From positions 1 through 14,405 of the forward strand of contig DCFT01000029.1 of NCBI GenBank assembly GCA_002319885.1: DNA of 14,405 nucleotides, in the 5' to 3' direction. Positions 6,936 to 14,405 of this stretch are shown one piece after another. The translations under genes and the position numbers were made by a program. This DNA comes from Bacteroidales bacterium UBA1797 (GTDB lineage Bacteria; Bacteroidota; Bacteroidia; Bacteroidales; VadinHA17). Each line of letters starts with the position of its first letter. Position 1 is the first letter of the stretch. Below the pieces are notes generated by a model. The model ran no database searches. It was not told where the DNA came from and saw only the letters and a list, made by a program, of their open reading frames with translations.

Positions 6936-7811
6936 ATGATAAAATCCATGACAGGCTATGGAAAAGCCGTTGCTGAAACTCCGCAAAAAAAAATAACAAT
7001 TGAGATAAAATCACTCAATTCCAAACAACTGGATCTGAATACTAAATTACCCTGGTTATATAAAGAGAAAGAACCTGAAATCAGAAATCTCATAAGTCAG
7101 AAACTCGACAGAGGGAAAATTGATTTTACAGTTTATTTTGATATGCTCGATGATGAAGTAGTTACTGTTATAAATAAATCAGCGGTCAGAAATTATTATA
7201 ACCAGTTCAAAGAAATTGCTGGTGAGCTCAAAATAGACCTTGATGATCAGATTTTTAGCGCTATAATGAAACTTCCTGACACCCTTAAAACCGAAAAACC
7301 TGAAATCTCGGATACTGAATGGGAAATAGTAAGGAATCAGATCATTGAATCAGTCACAATGTTAGATCTGTACAGAATTGAGGAGGGTAATTCGATAATG
7401 ACGGATCTTAAAAAATGTATCGGTAGAATTCTTTTGCTGCTCGATGAGATCCGTAGCTTTGAAGCCGGAAGAATACTAAAAATAAGGGAGAAGCTGATGT
7501 CACTTCTGGATGAGAACCTTGGCCCCGACAAAGTCGATAAGAACAGGTTTGAACAGGAAATTATTTTTTATCTTGAAAAATATGATATCAATGAAGAAAA
7601 AGTCAGGCTGAAAACTCACTGTGATTATTTCATTGAGACTATCAACACGCCATCTCCAAACGGAAAGATTTTGAACTTCATCGCTCAGGAGATTGGCCGT
7701 GAAATAAACACTATCGGTTCAAAAGCAAATGATGCTTCAATTCAAAAACTGGTGGTGATGATGAAGGACGAGCTCGAAAAGATAAAAGAACAAACTTTAA
7801 ATGTTTTATAA
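6936..7811 (+). CDS. yicC: YicC family endoribonuclease
   Basis: A 291-aa cytosolic protein of the YicC family; the E. coli member has been shown to be an endoribonuclease. The N-terminus MIKSMTGYGKA is the family hallmark and fixes the start. Conserved blocks follow: KSLNSKQLDLNTKLP (25-39), DINEEKVRLKTHCDYF (217-232) and the C-terminal DUF1732 signature GKILNFIAQEIGREINTIG (243-261) followed by SKAND. The length is typical. Guanylate kinase starts 24 nt downstream and nadD after that, an arrangement widely conserved in Bacteroidota. This gene probably heads the three-gene operon, with a promoter in the spacer after tnaA. The family assignment is secure; the RNA target is unknown. Confidence 0.94.
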   Translation: MIKSMTGYGKAVAETPQKKITIEIKSLNSKQLDLNTKLPWLYKEKEPEIRNLISQKLDRGKIDFTVYFDMLDDEVVTVINKSAVRNYYNQFKEIAGELKIDLDDQIFSAIMKLPDTLKTEKPEISDTEWEIVRNQIIESVTMLDLYRIEEGNSIMTDLKKCIGRILLLLDEIRSFEAGRILKIREKLMSLLDENLGPDKVDKNRFEQEIIFYLEKYDINEEKVRLKTHCDYFIETINTPSPNGKILNFIAQEIGREINTIGSKANDASIQKLVVMMKDELEKIKEQTLNVL

Positions 7812-7835
7812 TTAAAAGGCACATTGGTGTAGAAG

Positions 7836-8402
7836 ATGAATGGCAAGCTCGTAATAATATCGGCGCCCTCTGGCGGAGGGAAAACAACAATAGTTAAATA
7901 TCTGCTCGAAAGTGGTTTAAATCTTTCGTTCTCTGTTTCGGCTACTACAAGGCCCAAAAGAGGAAATGAAGAAGAAGGAAAAGACTACTTTTTTCTTTCA
8001 GTTGAGGAATTCAAAAAAAAGATTGATAATAATGAATTCGTTGAATGGGAAGAAGTATATAAGGATCATTTTTACGGAACACTGAAGTGTGAAATGGAAA
8101 GGATATGGGCAAATGGAAACTATGTATTATTTGATGTTGATGCGAAAGGGGGTATTAATCTGAAAAAGAAGTTCGGAAAGGATTCAATCGCAATCTTCAT
8201 TATGCCTCCTTCAGTCGTGGAACTTGAAAACAGGCTTATAAAACGAGCAACTGATACTAAGGAAAAAATAAAAGTCAGGATAGAAAAGGCGAACGAAGAA
8301 TTAAAGCTGGCAAATCAGTTCGATATGATTATTCTGAATCACCAGTTAGATAAGGCTAAAGAAGAGACTTTGAAAATTGTATCTTCATTTCTGAAAAGCT
8401 AA
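7836..8402 (+). CDS. gmk: Guanylate kinase
   Basis: A 188-aa cytosolic enzyme that transfers phosphate from ATP to GMP, giving GDP for nucleotide pools. The Walker A loop APSGGGKT spans residues 10-17 with K16. The GMP-binding segment SVSATTRPKRGNEEEGKDY spans 33-51, and FVEWEEVYKDHFYG (68-81) matches the conserved FVE...YG block. VLFDVDAKGG (97-106) is the Walker B-like strand (family form lLDiDvqG). The start at 7836 leaves a normal short N-terminus before the P-loop. It lies 24 nt after yicC and 14 nt before nadD, so cotranscription is likely. Confidence 0.96.
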   Translation: MNGKLVIISAPSGGGKTTIVKYLLESGLNLSFSVSATTRPKRGNEEEGKDYFFLSVEEFKKKIDNNEFVEWEEVYKDHFYGTLKCEMERIWANGNYVLFDVDAKGGINLKKKFGKDSIAIFIMPPSVVELENRLIKRATDTKEKIKVRIEKANEELKLANQFDMIILNHQLDKAKEETLKIVSSFLKS

Positions 8403-8416
8403 TACATGTTATTGAG

Positions 8417-9013
8417 ATGGCAAAAATTGGTTTATACTTTGGATCTTTTAACCCGGTTCATATAGGCCATATTGCCATTGCCGGTTACATGACGGAATTC
8501 GCCGGTCTCGACCAAATATGGTTCGTGGTAAGTCCTCATAATCCTCTTAAAAAGAAAGAGACTCTGCTTGCTGATCATCACCGTTATCATATGACACAAC
8601 TGGCTGCAGGAGATAACGACAGGCTGAAAGTGTCAGATATTGAATTCAAATTACCGGTTCCCTCCTATACTATTGATACACTGACATATTTAAATGAGAA
8701 GCATCCAAAGAACCAATTCTGCCTGGTAATGGGTGAAGATAATCTGCTCACTCTTCATAAGTGGAAAAATGCAGCTCAGCTAGTAAGTAAATACCCTATA
8801 TATGTCTATCCCCGTCCGAATTCGGAAAAGCCTGACTCTGTCCTGCTTAATCAATTACTCTTATCCGCTGATATTCACAGGGTTGACGCTCCGCTGATTG
8901 AAATATCGGGAACATTCATCAGGAACGGTATTAAAATGGGGAAAAATATGTCCTATTTCCTTTCGCCATTAGTATGGAGGTACATAGAGGAAATGCATTT
9001 CTATGAAAAGTAA
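8417..9013 (+). CDS. nadD: Nicotinate-nucleotide adenylyltransferase
   Basis: A 198-aa cytosolic enzyme that adenylates nicotinate mononucleotide to deamido-NAD in NAD synthesis. The nucleotidyltransferase signature GSFNPVHIGH is at residues 9-18 (HxGH at 15-18). VPSYTIDTL (81-89), GEDNL (106-110, followed by HKW) and ISGTFIR (163-169, the ISxTxIR motif) complete the family pattern. The length is typical. It is the last gene of the yicC-gmk-nadD unit and converges on the oxidoreductase operon, with 78 nt between the two stop codons and no obvious terminator hairpin there. Members of this fold include phosphopantetheine adenylyltransferase, but the SYTIDTL and GEDN motifs fit NadD. Confidence 0.95.
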   Translation: MAKIGLYFGSFNPVHIGHIAIAGYMTEFAGLDQIWFVVSPHNPLKKKETLLADHHRYHMTQLAAGDNDRLKVSDIEFKLPVPSYTIDTLTYLNEKHPKNQFCLVMGEDNLLTLHKWKNAAQLVSKYPIYVYPRPNSEKPDSVLLNQLLLSADIHRVDAPLIEISGTFIRNGIKMGKNMSYFLSPLVWRYIEEMHFYEK

Positions 9014-9091
9014 TCCTATTTCAAGCAGACAAAACAACACACACGGAATTATTCTTCCCTGAGTCTTGCGTCCTGACTTGTTAGCCTATAT

Positions 9092-9649
9092 TTACAATTT
9101 TGCTTTCTGAATCTCCTTAATGATCTCTTCGCCTCTTATCAGAGCTTTCTCATTCATTGGAATAAGATTATGATATCTTTCTGGCAATGATTTCTTCAGT
9201 CCTTTAATAACATTCTCGATCCTGATAATAGGTTTTATTTTAAGGAACCCTCCAAGGACAATCGTATTGAATATTTTCGGACTGTTCATCCTCGAAGCTT
9301 CTTCAGTTGCATCAACGCGATAAATTGTTATATCTTTTCTTTCAGGATGCCTTGTAATACCGTTACCATCATAGATGAGAATTCCGCCGGTTTTTATTGA
9401 GTTCTCAAATTTATCAAGCGATTGCTGGTTAAGGATGATTGCTGTATCGAAGTGTCTTATTATTGGAGAACTGATCCTTTCCGTGCTGATTATAACAATA
9501 ACATTTGCAGTACCACCACGCATCTCCGGGCCGTAGGAAGGCATCCAGCTTACTTCCATATCCTGCATAACACCTGAATATGCCATTATTTTTCCCATTG
9601 AAAGAACGCCTTGTCCTCCAAATCCGGCAATAATTATTTCCTCAGTCAT
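9092..9649 (-). CDS. 2-oxoacid:ferredoxin oxidoreductase, gamma subunit
   Basis: A 185-aa gamma chain of a CoA-dependent 2-oxoacid:ferredoxin oxidoreductase. The family signature GFGGQGV (residues 9-15), WMPSYGPEMRGGTAN (35-49) and the VLGGFLKI segment near 152 are characteristic of the gamma (POR_C) domain that binds CoA. It is encoded as a free subunit rather than fused to alpha, as in four-subunit VOR/KOR-type enzymes. It is the last gene of the operon, 33 nt after the beta gene. The domain assignment is firm. The substrate class (branched-chain, 2-oxoglutarate or aryl oxoacid) cannot be read from this chain. Confidence 0.92.
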   Translation of the reverse strand: MTEEIIIAGFGGQGVLSMGKIMAYSGVMQDMEVSWMPSYGPEMRGGTANVIVIISTERISSPIIRHFDTAIILNQQSLDKFENSIKTGGILIYDGNGITRHPERKDITIYRVDATEEASRMNSPKIFNTIVLGGFLKIKPIIRIENVIKGLKKSLPERYHNLIPMNEKALIRGEEIIKEIQKAKL

Positions 9650-9682
9650 TTTATTATGAATTTCTTTATTAATTGGAATTGA

Positions 9683-10462
9683 CTATTCTTCCGGAGTTTT
9701 AAGATCTCCAAGAGGATAATAGGGAAACATATTTTCCTCCATCCATTTATTAGCTTGTACAGGTGTCATCTTCCAGCCTGAAGGGCAGTTTGAAACTATT
9801 TCCACGAGGCACGTACCCTTATTAAGCTTCTGATACTGAACGGCTTTTCTGATCGCCTTTTTTGTTTTCTTTACATTCGCCGCAGTATGAACACTCTGGC
9901 GTGTAACATAATATGATCCTGGAAGAGTTGCAACTATATCAGTTATTTTGAGTGGATATCCCATTGTCCTTACATCTCGTCCATATGGTGAGGTCGATGA
10001 TTTCATGCCTGGCAGTGTGGTGGGAGCCATCTGTCCTCCTGTCATTCCATAGATACCATTATTAATAAAGATAATCAGGATATTCTCTCCTCTGTTACAT
10101 GCATGTATTGTTTCTGCCGTACCTATAGCAGCAAGATCACCGTCGCCCTGATAAGTAAAAACAAACTTCTCCGGCAAAAGACGCTTTATTGCTGTTGCCA
10201 CTGCAGGAGCACGTCCATGTGCAGCTTCCTGCCAGTCGATGTTCAGATAGTTATACATAAAGACAGAACATCCTACAGGAGACACACCGATTGCTTCCGA
10301 CTGAAGACCCTCCTCCCCGATTATTTCGGCCAGGATCCTGTGAGCTGTGCCATGTCCGCATCCCGGGCAATACGACAGGGTATTCTCTGTCATTATTTCA
10401 GATTTCTTATATACCAGATTGACCGGTTTTATTATTTCCTTGATTCCCGAATATTCAACCAT
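9683..10462 (-). CDS. 2-oxoacid:ferredoxin oxidoreductase, beta subunit (TPP-binding)
   Basis: A 259-aa TPP-binding chain that decarboxylates the 2-oxoacid. The motif CPGCGH (32-37) supplies C32 and C35. With C65 (PVGCS) and C226 (NCPSGW) they probably ligate the proximal [4Fe-4S] cluster. The AHGRAPAVATAIK block (81-93) and the TPP/Mg site GDGDLAAIG (106-114) with N134-N135 (INNGIYGMTGGQ) are intact. The size and motifs match the KorB/VorA type, not the large indolepyruvate IorA. The ATG comes 3 nt after the alpha stop, so translation is probably coupled. The subunit identity is secure; the substrate is open. Confidence 0.94.
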   Translation of the reverse strand: MVEYSGIKEIIKPVNLVYKKSEIMTENTLSYCPGCGHGTAHRILAEIIGEEGLQSEAIGVSPVGCSVFMYNYLNIDWQEAAHGRAPAVATAIKRLLPEKFVFTYQGDGDLAAIGTAETIHACNRGENILIIFINNGIYGMTGGQMAPTTLPGMKSSTSPYGRDVRTMGYPLKITDIVATLPGSYYVTRQSVHTAANVKKTKKAIRKAVQYQKLNKGTCLVEIVSNCPSGWKMTPVQANKWMEENMFPYYPLGDLKTPEE

Positions 10463-10465
10463 TGA

Positions 10466-11536
10466 TTAACCTCCTATGAATTTTGATTTTAAAACCTCCA
10501 CCACCTCTTCAGGTGTGGTAACGATACCTCCCATTCTGCCGAAATGATAAACAGGAACCTTCCCGTTAACAGACAGAAGAACATCCTCGACCATCTGGCC
10601 GGCGCTCATCTCTACTGACAACATCCCTTTGACATGACCTGCAAGTTCATTAATTCTTTGTGTTGGAAAGGGGAAAAGGGTTATTGGACGCAATAAACCA
10701 GCTTTTATCCCCTGCGATCTGGCCAGCTGAACCGATTTCTGACAAACTCTGGCACTGGTGCCATAGGCAACAAGTATATATTCTGCATCATCAACCTGAA
10801 ATTCTTCAAACCGCACTTCTTTTTCCCTGATCTCATTATATTTGTCAATAAGTTTTTGGTTAAAAACTTCCTGGCGGTTCGGATCAAGATCAAGTGATGT
10901 TATAATGTTTCTTTCCCTGGTGGATGGTTTTCCTGTAGTAGCCCATTCGGGAACTGTTTTAGACCGTTCCTTTTGTGGACTCAGATAAACTTTTTCCATC
11001 ATTTGCCCTATTGCTCCATCGGAGAGCATCATAACAGGATTCCTGTATCTAAATGCCAGCTCAAAACTAAGGTCCACAAAATCAGCCATTTCCTGTACAG
11101 AGGCAGGAGCCAGAACAATTAGGTGGTAATCACCATGGCCACCTCCTTTGGTTGCCTGAAAATAATCTGACTGTGCCGGCTGAATGGTTCCCAGTCCCGG
11201 ACCTCCCCTTACAACATTTACGATCAGACATGGAAGCTCAGCACCTGCAATATAGGTGATCCCTTCCTGTTTCAGGCTTATCCCCGGAGATGAAGAAGAT
11301 GTCATAACTCTCTTTCCACATGCCGCACCACCGTATACCATGTTAATTGCCGCAACTTCACTTTCAGCCTGTAGAACTACCATTCCGGTAGTTTCAGCAG
11401 GATTTGCTTCCATCAGATATTCTATGATTTCAGTCTGTGGCGTAATTGGATATCCAAAGTAACCATCCACTCCTGCACGGATTGCAGCTTCAGCAACCGC
11501 TTCATTTCCTTTCATCAATCTTAATTCTCTTTCCAT
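10466..11536 (-). CDS. 2-oxoacid:ferredoxin oxidoreductase, alpha subunit (VorB-like)
   Basis: A 356-aa alpha chain. It holds the pyrimidine-binding domain I (GYFGYPITPQTEI at 25-37; E58 in LQAESE probably activates TPP) with the conserved TSSSSPGISLKQEG (79-92) and GPGLGTIQPAQSD (112-124). The domain II region ILVAYGTSARV (254-264) and GLLRPITLFPFP (280-291) follows. The composition is that of the VorB/KorA group (3-methyl-2-oxobutanoate or 2-oxoglutarate type). The gamma domain is encoded separately. It follows the ferredoxin gene by 7 nt and precedes beta by 3 nt. The symbol vorB is often applied to such chains, but I leave it blank because the substrate is not proved. Confidence 0.93.
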   Translation of the reverse strand: MERELRLMKGNEAVAEAAIRAGVDGYFGYPITPQTEIIEYLMEANPAETTGMVVLQAESEVAAINMVYGGAACGKRVMTSSSSPGISLKQEGITYIAGAELPCLIVNVVRGGPGLGTIQPAQSDYFQATKGGGHGDYHLIVLAPASVQEMADFVDLSFELAFRYRNPVMMLSDGAIGQMMEKVYLSPQKERSKTVPEWATTGKPSTRERNIITSLDLDPNRQEVFNQKLIDKYNEIREKEVRFEEFQVDDAEYILVAYGTSARVCQKSVQLARSQGIKAGLLRPITLFPFPTQRINELAGHVKGMLSVEMSAGQMVEDVLLSVNGKVPVYHFGRMGGIVTTPEEVVEVLKSKFIGG

Positions 11537-11543
11537 TCCACGC

Positions 11544-11768
11544 TTATATTTTTGTTTTATAAACCGTTATTACGCCATCAGGACAAACCATCGCGCAATT
11601 GGCACAGCCGATACATAATTCAGGATTTGCAGGAAATGCATAATTATAACCTTTCCCATTCACCTCTTTTGCCATTGCGATGGTACCTGTCGGACAAGTT
11701 ACCATACACACTTCGCATCCTTTGCATCTCTCCACATTTACTACAATGCTTCCCCTTATCTTTGCCAT
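11544..11768 (-). CDS. 2x[4Fe-4S] ferredoxin-type delta subunit of the 2-oxoacid oxidoreductase
   Basis: A 74-aa dicluster ferredoxin with two classical motifs: C15-x2-C18-x2-C21-x3-C25-P and C52-x2-C55-x2-C58-x3-C62-P. These bind two [4Fe-4S] clusters. Its position directly before the alpha gene indicates the delta subunit, which carries electrons from the TPP/Fe-S core to external ferredoxin. Small size, no signal peptide and no extra domain support a cytosolic electron-transfer role. The spacing is 20 nt after the aminotransferase and 7 nt before alpha. Confidence 0.93.
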   Translation of the reverse strand: MAKIRGSIVVNVERCKGCEVCMVTCPTGTIAMAKEVNGKGYNYAFPANPELCIGCANCAMVCPDGVITVYKTKI

Positions 11769-11788
11769 ATTAAAATTTATTAATTCTA

Positions 11789-13105
11789 TTAAACTGTATG
11801 ATCAATATTAAATTTTTTCAACCTTATATCAAGGTCTCCAAACTGTTGCCGTCTGACCTGCGAAACACATGCTCTCAAACCATCAGGTCTTTCACTGCCT
11901 GTTGTTACAAGCGAGATTGCACTTATTCCGTAGCACAGAAGTTGTTCAATCAATTCCCTGCCTGACATCCCCGGATAAGAAATGGTAAAATAAAATCCAT
12001 CAGCCAGAGGTTCATCAAGATCCTTATCATAAGTTATCTCGAAACCGTTTGAGACAAACATCCTTTTCATCTCCCTGGCCTTTTCACCATACTCCAGAAT
12101 ATCATCCCTGTACTTATATCTGCCATCATTAACTGCCTTAAGAAGTGCTGTTAAACCATACTGAACAGAATGAGTCACACCTGCCGACAAACCATATAAA
12201 GCACCAAAGATAGCTGAATGTCCGAACTTATCAGTCGAATAATATCTTAACAGATCAGGATAGGACCTATTAAAAAGCTGATTTGATATTGCCATCATGC
12301 CGATTCTCTGACCTGCATAACTGAATATCTTGGAACTCGATAATAGCATAATATACTCATCAGTATAGTGGGCAATTGTTGGTTGGAAAGGAGGTCGGCC
12401 CGGAGAGGAATAATCTTTCCGGAAATCCATCCCAAAGTATGCCAGATCTTCTATTACAATAACATCGTATTTCTTCGAAAGTTCGCCGATTACAGCAAGT
12501 TCATCCTCGGTCAGACAGATCCAGGTCGGATTATTCGGGTTTGAAAATAATAAAGAAGAAATCTTGCCTGATTCCAGATGTGATTCCAGCTTATCCTTGA
12601 GTTTATTTCCCCTGTATTTGTAAATATCAAAAGAGCAATAGTCGTGCCCGAGCATTTTAACCTGCTGTTTCTGAACAGGAAATCCAGGGTCGAGAAACAG
12701 GGTCCCTTCCTTATTCCGGTCATTCCTGTTAGCTACGAGGAAGCTGACCATAGCTCCCATCATCGACCCGACAGTGGGAATGCAGCCTTCCGGATCAATA
12801 TCAACATCAAGAAAAAGCTTTATAAAACGGGCAGTCTCTTCTTTCAGAGGCTTAATGCCGGAAATATCAGGATATGCAGAGGCAACGCCGTTTCTGAGAG
12901 CTGCTATTTCAGCTTCTATTCCAATGGAGGAAGCCTGGAGACCCGGCACTCCCATTTCCATCCTTATGAATTTAATCCCGGTATTCTCCTCAATCTTATC
13001 CACAAGATGAGCAATCTCACGTATTGAGGAAGTCCCGGGAGAAGGAATCCCACTTGATTGGGCCAATGATTTTAACTTTTCAGCAGGAATTGGAATAAAT
13101 GTCAT
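11789..13105 (-). CDS. PLP-dependent aminotransferase (class I/II, fold type I)
   Basis: A 438-aa aminotransferase expected to interconvert an amino acid and its 2-oxoacid. Visible residues are N192 in NPNNPTW (189-195), D220 and Y223 in IEDLAYFG (218-225), the Schiff-base lysine K259 in SSSKIFSYAGQRIG (256-269) with R267, and R411 (LRACVSQ), the usual substrate carboxylate arginine. The N-terminal Y78-P79 (ASAYPDISG) is also typical. The length is slightly above the 380-400 aa common for the class because of a ~45-residue N-terminal stretch. Its place between the CoA ligase (15 nt) and the ferredoxin (20 nt) implies that its 2-oxoacid is the oxidoreductase substrate. The amino acid cannot be named from motifs. 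Confidence 0.9.
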   Translation of the reverse strand: MTFIPIPAEKLKSLAQSSGIPSPGTSSIREIAHLVDKIEENTGIKFIRMEMGVPGLQASSIGIEAEIAALRNGVASAYPDISGIKPLKEETARFIKLFLDVDIDPEGCIPTVGSMMGAMVSFLVANRNDRNKEGTLFLDPGFPVQKQQVKMLGHDYCSFDIYKYRGNKLKDKLESHLESGKISSLLFSNPNNPTWICLTEDELAVIGELSKKYDVIVIEDLAYFGMDFRKDYSSPGRPPFQPTIAHYTDEYIMLLSSSKIFSYAGQRIGMMAISNQLFNRSYPDLLRYYSTDKFGHSAIFGALYGLSAGVTHSVQYGLTALLKAVNDGRYKYRDDILEYGEKAREMKRMFVSNGFEITYDKDLDEPLADGFYFTISYPGMSGRELIEQLLCYGISAISLVTTGSERPDGLRACVSQVRRQQFGDLDIRLKKFNIDHTV

Positions 13106-13120
13106 ATTGTATCAGAAGAA

Positions 13121-14405
13121 TTAGTATTTACGTCTATCAATAACACGTTTAGCTTTGCCTTCGCTTCTCTCAATAATTTTAGGTTCAACAAGGGTAACTT
13201 TAATTGTCAGTCCCAGCGAATTTTCCAGGTTATTCTGAAGTTTTTGACGCAGTGATTCCAGCTGACTGATCTTATCCTGGAAAAAAGCTTCATCTACTTC
13301 CACCCTCAGTTCGAGAGTGTCAAGATTATTTACTCTGTCGACTATCAAAAGGTAGTGAGGTTTAATTTCACTCATCTCAAGGAGAACGCATTCCACCTGC
13401 GATGGGAATAGATTAACACCACGTATGATAAGCATATCATCGCTGCGTCCCAGACATTTCTCCATTCTTACAGTTGTCCTGCCGCATCTGCACTTTTCAT
13501 AATTCAGACGTGTGAGATCACGGGTACGGTAACGTATCAGAGGCAGGCCCTCTTTTGTAAGTGTCGAAAAAACCAGTTCACCTGTGCTGCCTGCCGGTAA
13601 AACCCTAAGTGTTTCAGGGTCAATAATTTCGGGGTAAAAATGATCTTCATTTATGTGTAATCCTTCCTGGATCAGACATTCACTCGCTACTCCGGGTCCG
13701 ATAACTTCACTGAGACCATAAATGTCAATAGCCTTAATCCTGAGCTTTTCTTCAATCTCCTTCCGCATATTCTCAGTCCAGGGTTCAGCTCCGAAAACAC
13801 CAACCCGTAGCTTCAGATCATCGCGGTTAATTCCGCTTTCCTGTATAGCTTCGGCAAGAAACAACGCGTAAGAAGGAGTGCATGCCAGCACGGTACTTCC
13901 GAAATCGTGCATTAGCTGAATTTGTCTTGTTGTATTACCTCCGGAAATCGGGATTACAGAGGCTCCGATCTTTTCTCCTCCGTAATGCAGGCCAAGACCT
14001 CCGGTAAATAGTCCATAGCCATAGGCAACCTGTATGAAATCATTCCTGTTGGCTCCGGCACCTGTCAATGTACGGGCCATTACCTCCGACCACGTGGATA
14101 TATCGTTCCGGGTGTAACCTACTACAGTAGGCTTTCCGGTAGTACCCGATGAAGCATGCACACGGACAATTTCACTCATGGGAACAGCAAATAACCCGAA
14201 AGGATAATTGTCACGAAGATCATGTTTTGTAGTAAACGGTAATTTTACAATATCGTCGATAGTCTGAATACTTTCAGGTCCTATTCCTGCTTCCTGCATC
14301 TTGCTCCTGTAATACGGAACATTGAAATATACTCTTTCGACAGTTTCCCTTAGTCTTTCACTTTGTACACGTCTGATCCCATCCCGATCCATACACTCGA
14401 AATGG
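13121..14405 (-). CDS. paaK: Phenylacetate-CoA ligase family protein (AMP-forming), N-terminus outside window
   Basis: An adenylate-forming CoA ligase that activates phenylacetate or a related aryl/branched acid with ATP and CoA. Counting from the internal Met at 14392, it shows ASSGTTGKP (80-88, ATP loop), YGYGLFTGGLG (124-134), YGLSE (225-229), RYRTRDLTR (287-295), GRSDDMLIIRG (315-325, hinge) and the C-terminal lysine segment EGKAKRVIDRR. The frame stays open upstream of that Met to the window edge (H-F-E-C before M). PaaK proteins normally have an x-E-C-M sequence about ten residues in, so the true start lies just outside the window. It is the first visible gene of the operon, 15 nt before the aminotransferase. 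The family is certain; the acid substrate is not. Confidence 0.92.
   Translation of the reverse strand, partial: HFECMDRDGIRRVQSERLRETVERVYFNVPYYRSKMQEAGIGPESIQTIDDIVKLPFTTKHDLRDNYPFGLFAVPMSEIVRVHASSGTTGKPTVVGYTRNDISTWSEVMARTLTGAGANRNDFIQVAYGYGLFTGGLGLHYGGEKIGASVIPISGGNTTRQIQLMHDFGSTVLACTPSYALFLAEAIQESGINRDDLKLRVGVFGAEPWTENMRKEIEEKLRIKAIDIYGLSEVIGPGVASECLIQEGLHINEDHFYPEIIDPETLRVLPAGSTGELVFSTLTKEGLPLIRYRTRDLTRLNYEKCRCGRTTVRMEKCLGRSDDMLIIRGVNLFPSQVECVLLEMSEIKPHYLLIVDRVNNLDTLELRVEVDEAFFQDKISQLESLRQKLQNNLENSLGLTIKVTLVEPKIIERSEGKAKRVIDRRKY

Noticed and set aside
9014..9091. Terminator between convergent nadD and the OFOR gamma gene (AGTC...GACT symmetry)
   Set aside because: Only 4-bp arms with a 9-nt loop and no T-tract; below what chance allows.
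10103..10465. 120-aa plus-strand ORF opposite the OFOR beta gene
   Set aside because: Cys/Arg-rich antisense shadow of a strongly conserved gene.
14390..14392. ATG at 14392 (minus strand) as the true start of the CoA ligase
   Set aside because: The frame stays open to the edge with E-C before M, as in PaaK homologues, so the start is probably a few codons outside the window.

Overview
The window comes from a member of the Bacteroidota, most likely an anaerobic Bacteroidales-type organism. This is inferred from the DUF3078 outer-membrane protein, the yicC-gmk-nadD cluster, the lack of strong Shine-Dalgarno sequences, AT-rich intergenic DNA, and ferredoxin-linked 2-oxoacid metabolism beside a tryptophanase. 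I see no mobile element, CRISPR array, tRNA, rRNA or broken gene. Coding density is high, and both edges cut through genes.

Left part (1-3239, + strand). The 3' end of pheT is followed after 3 nt by a macrodomain ADP-ribose hydrolase gene. That gene overlaps by 4 nt a UbiA-family prenyltransferase gene of the MqnP/4-hydroxybenzoate type. After a 77-nt gap comes a 373-aa GNAT-like protein of unknown substrate.

Middle (3320-9013). A DUF3078 outer-membrane protein (- strand) and a tryptophanase (+ strand) diverge from a 307-nt AT-rich region. That region holds a short inverted repeat, a spaced direct repeat and a weak promoter candidate. The conserved housekeeping set yicC, gmk and nadD follows on the + strand.

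Right part (9092-14405, - strand, transcribed right to left). Six closely spaced genes form one apparent operon: phenylacetate-CoA ligase family protein (5' end outside the window), PLP aminotransferase, 2x[4Fe-4S] ferredoxin, and the alpha, beta and gamma subunits of a VOR/KOR-type 2-oxoacid:ferredoxin oxidoreductase. Together they can interconvert amino acid, 2-oxoacid, acyl-CoA and free acid. The direction could be fermentative (amino acid to acid, giving reduced ferredoxin and acyl-CoA) or anabolic (salvage of aryl or branched-chain acids by reductive carboxylation). This cassette is the most interesting content. Its individual families are well known, and only its substrate and direction are open. 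I found no convincing evidence of an entirely new kind of system.
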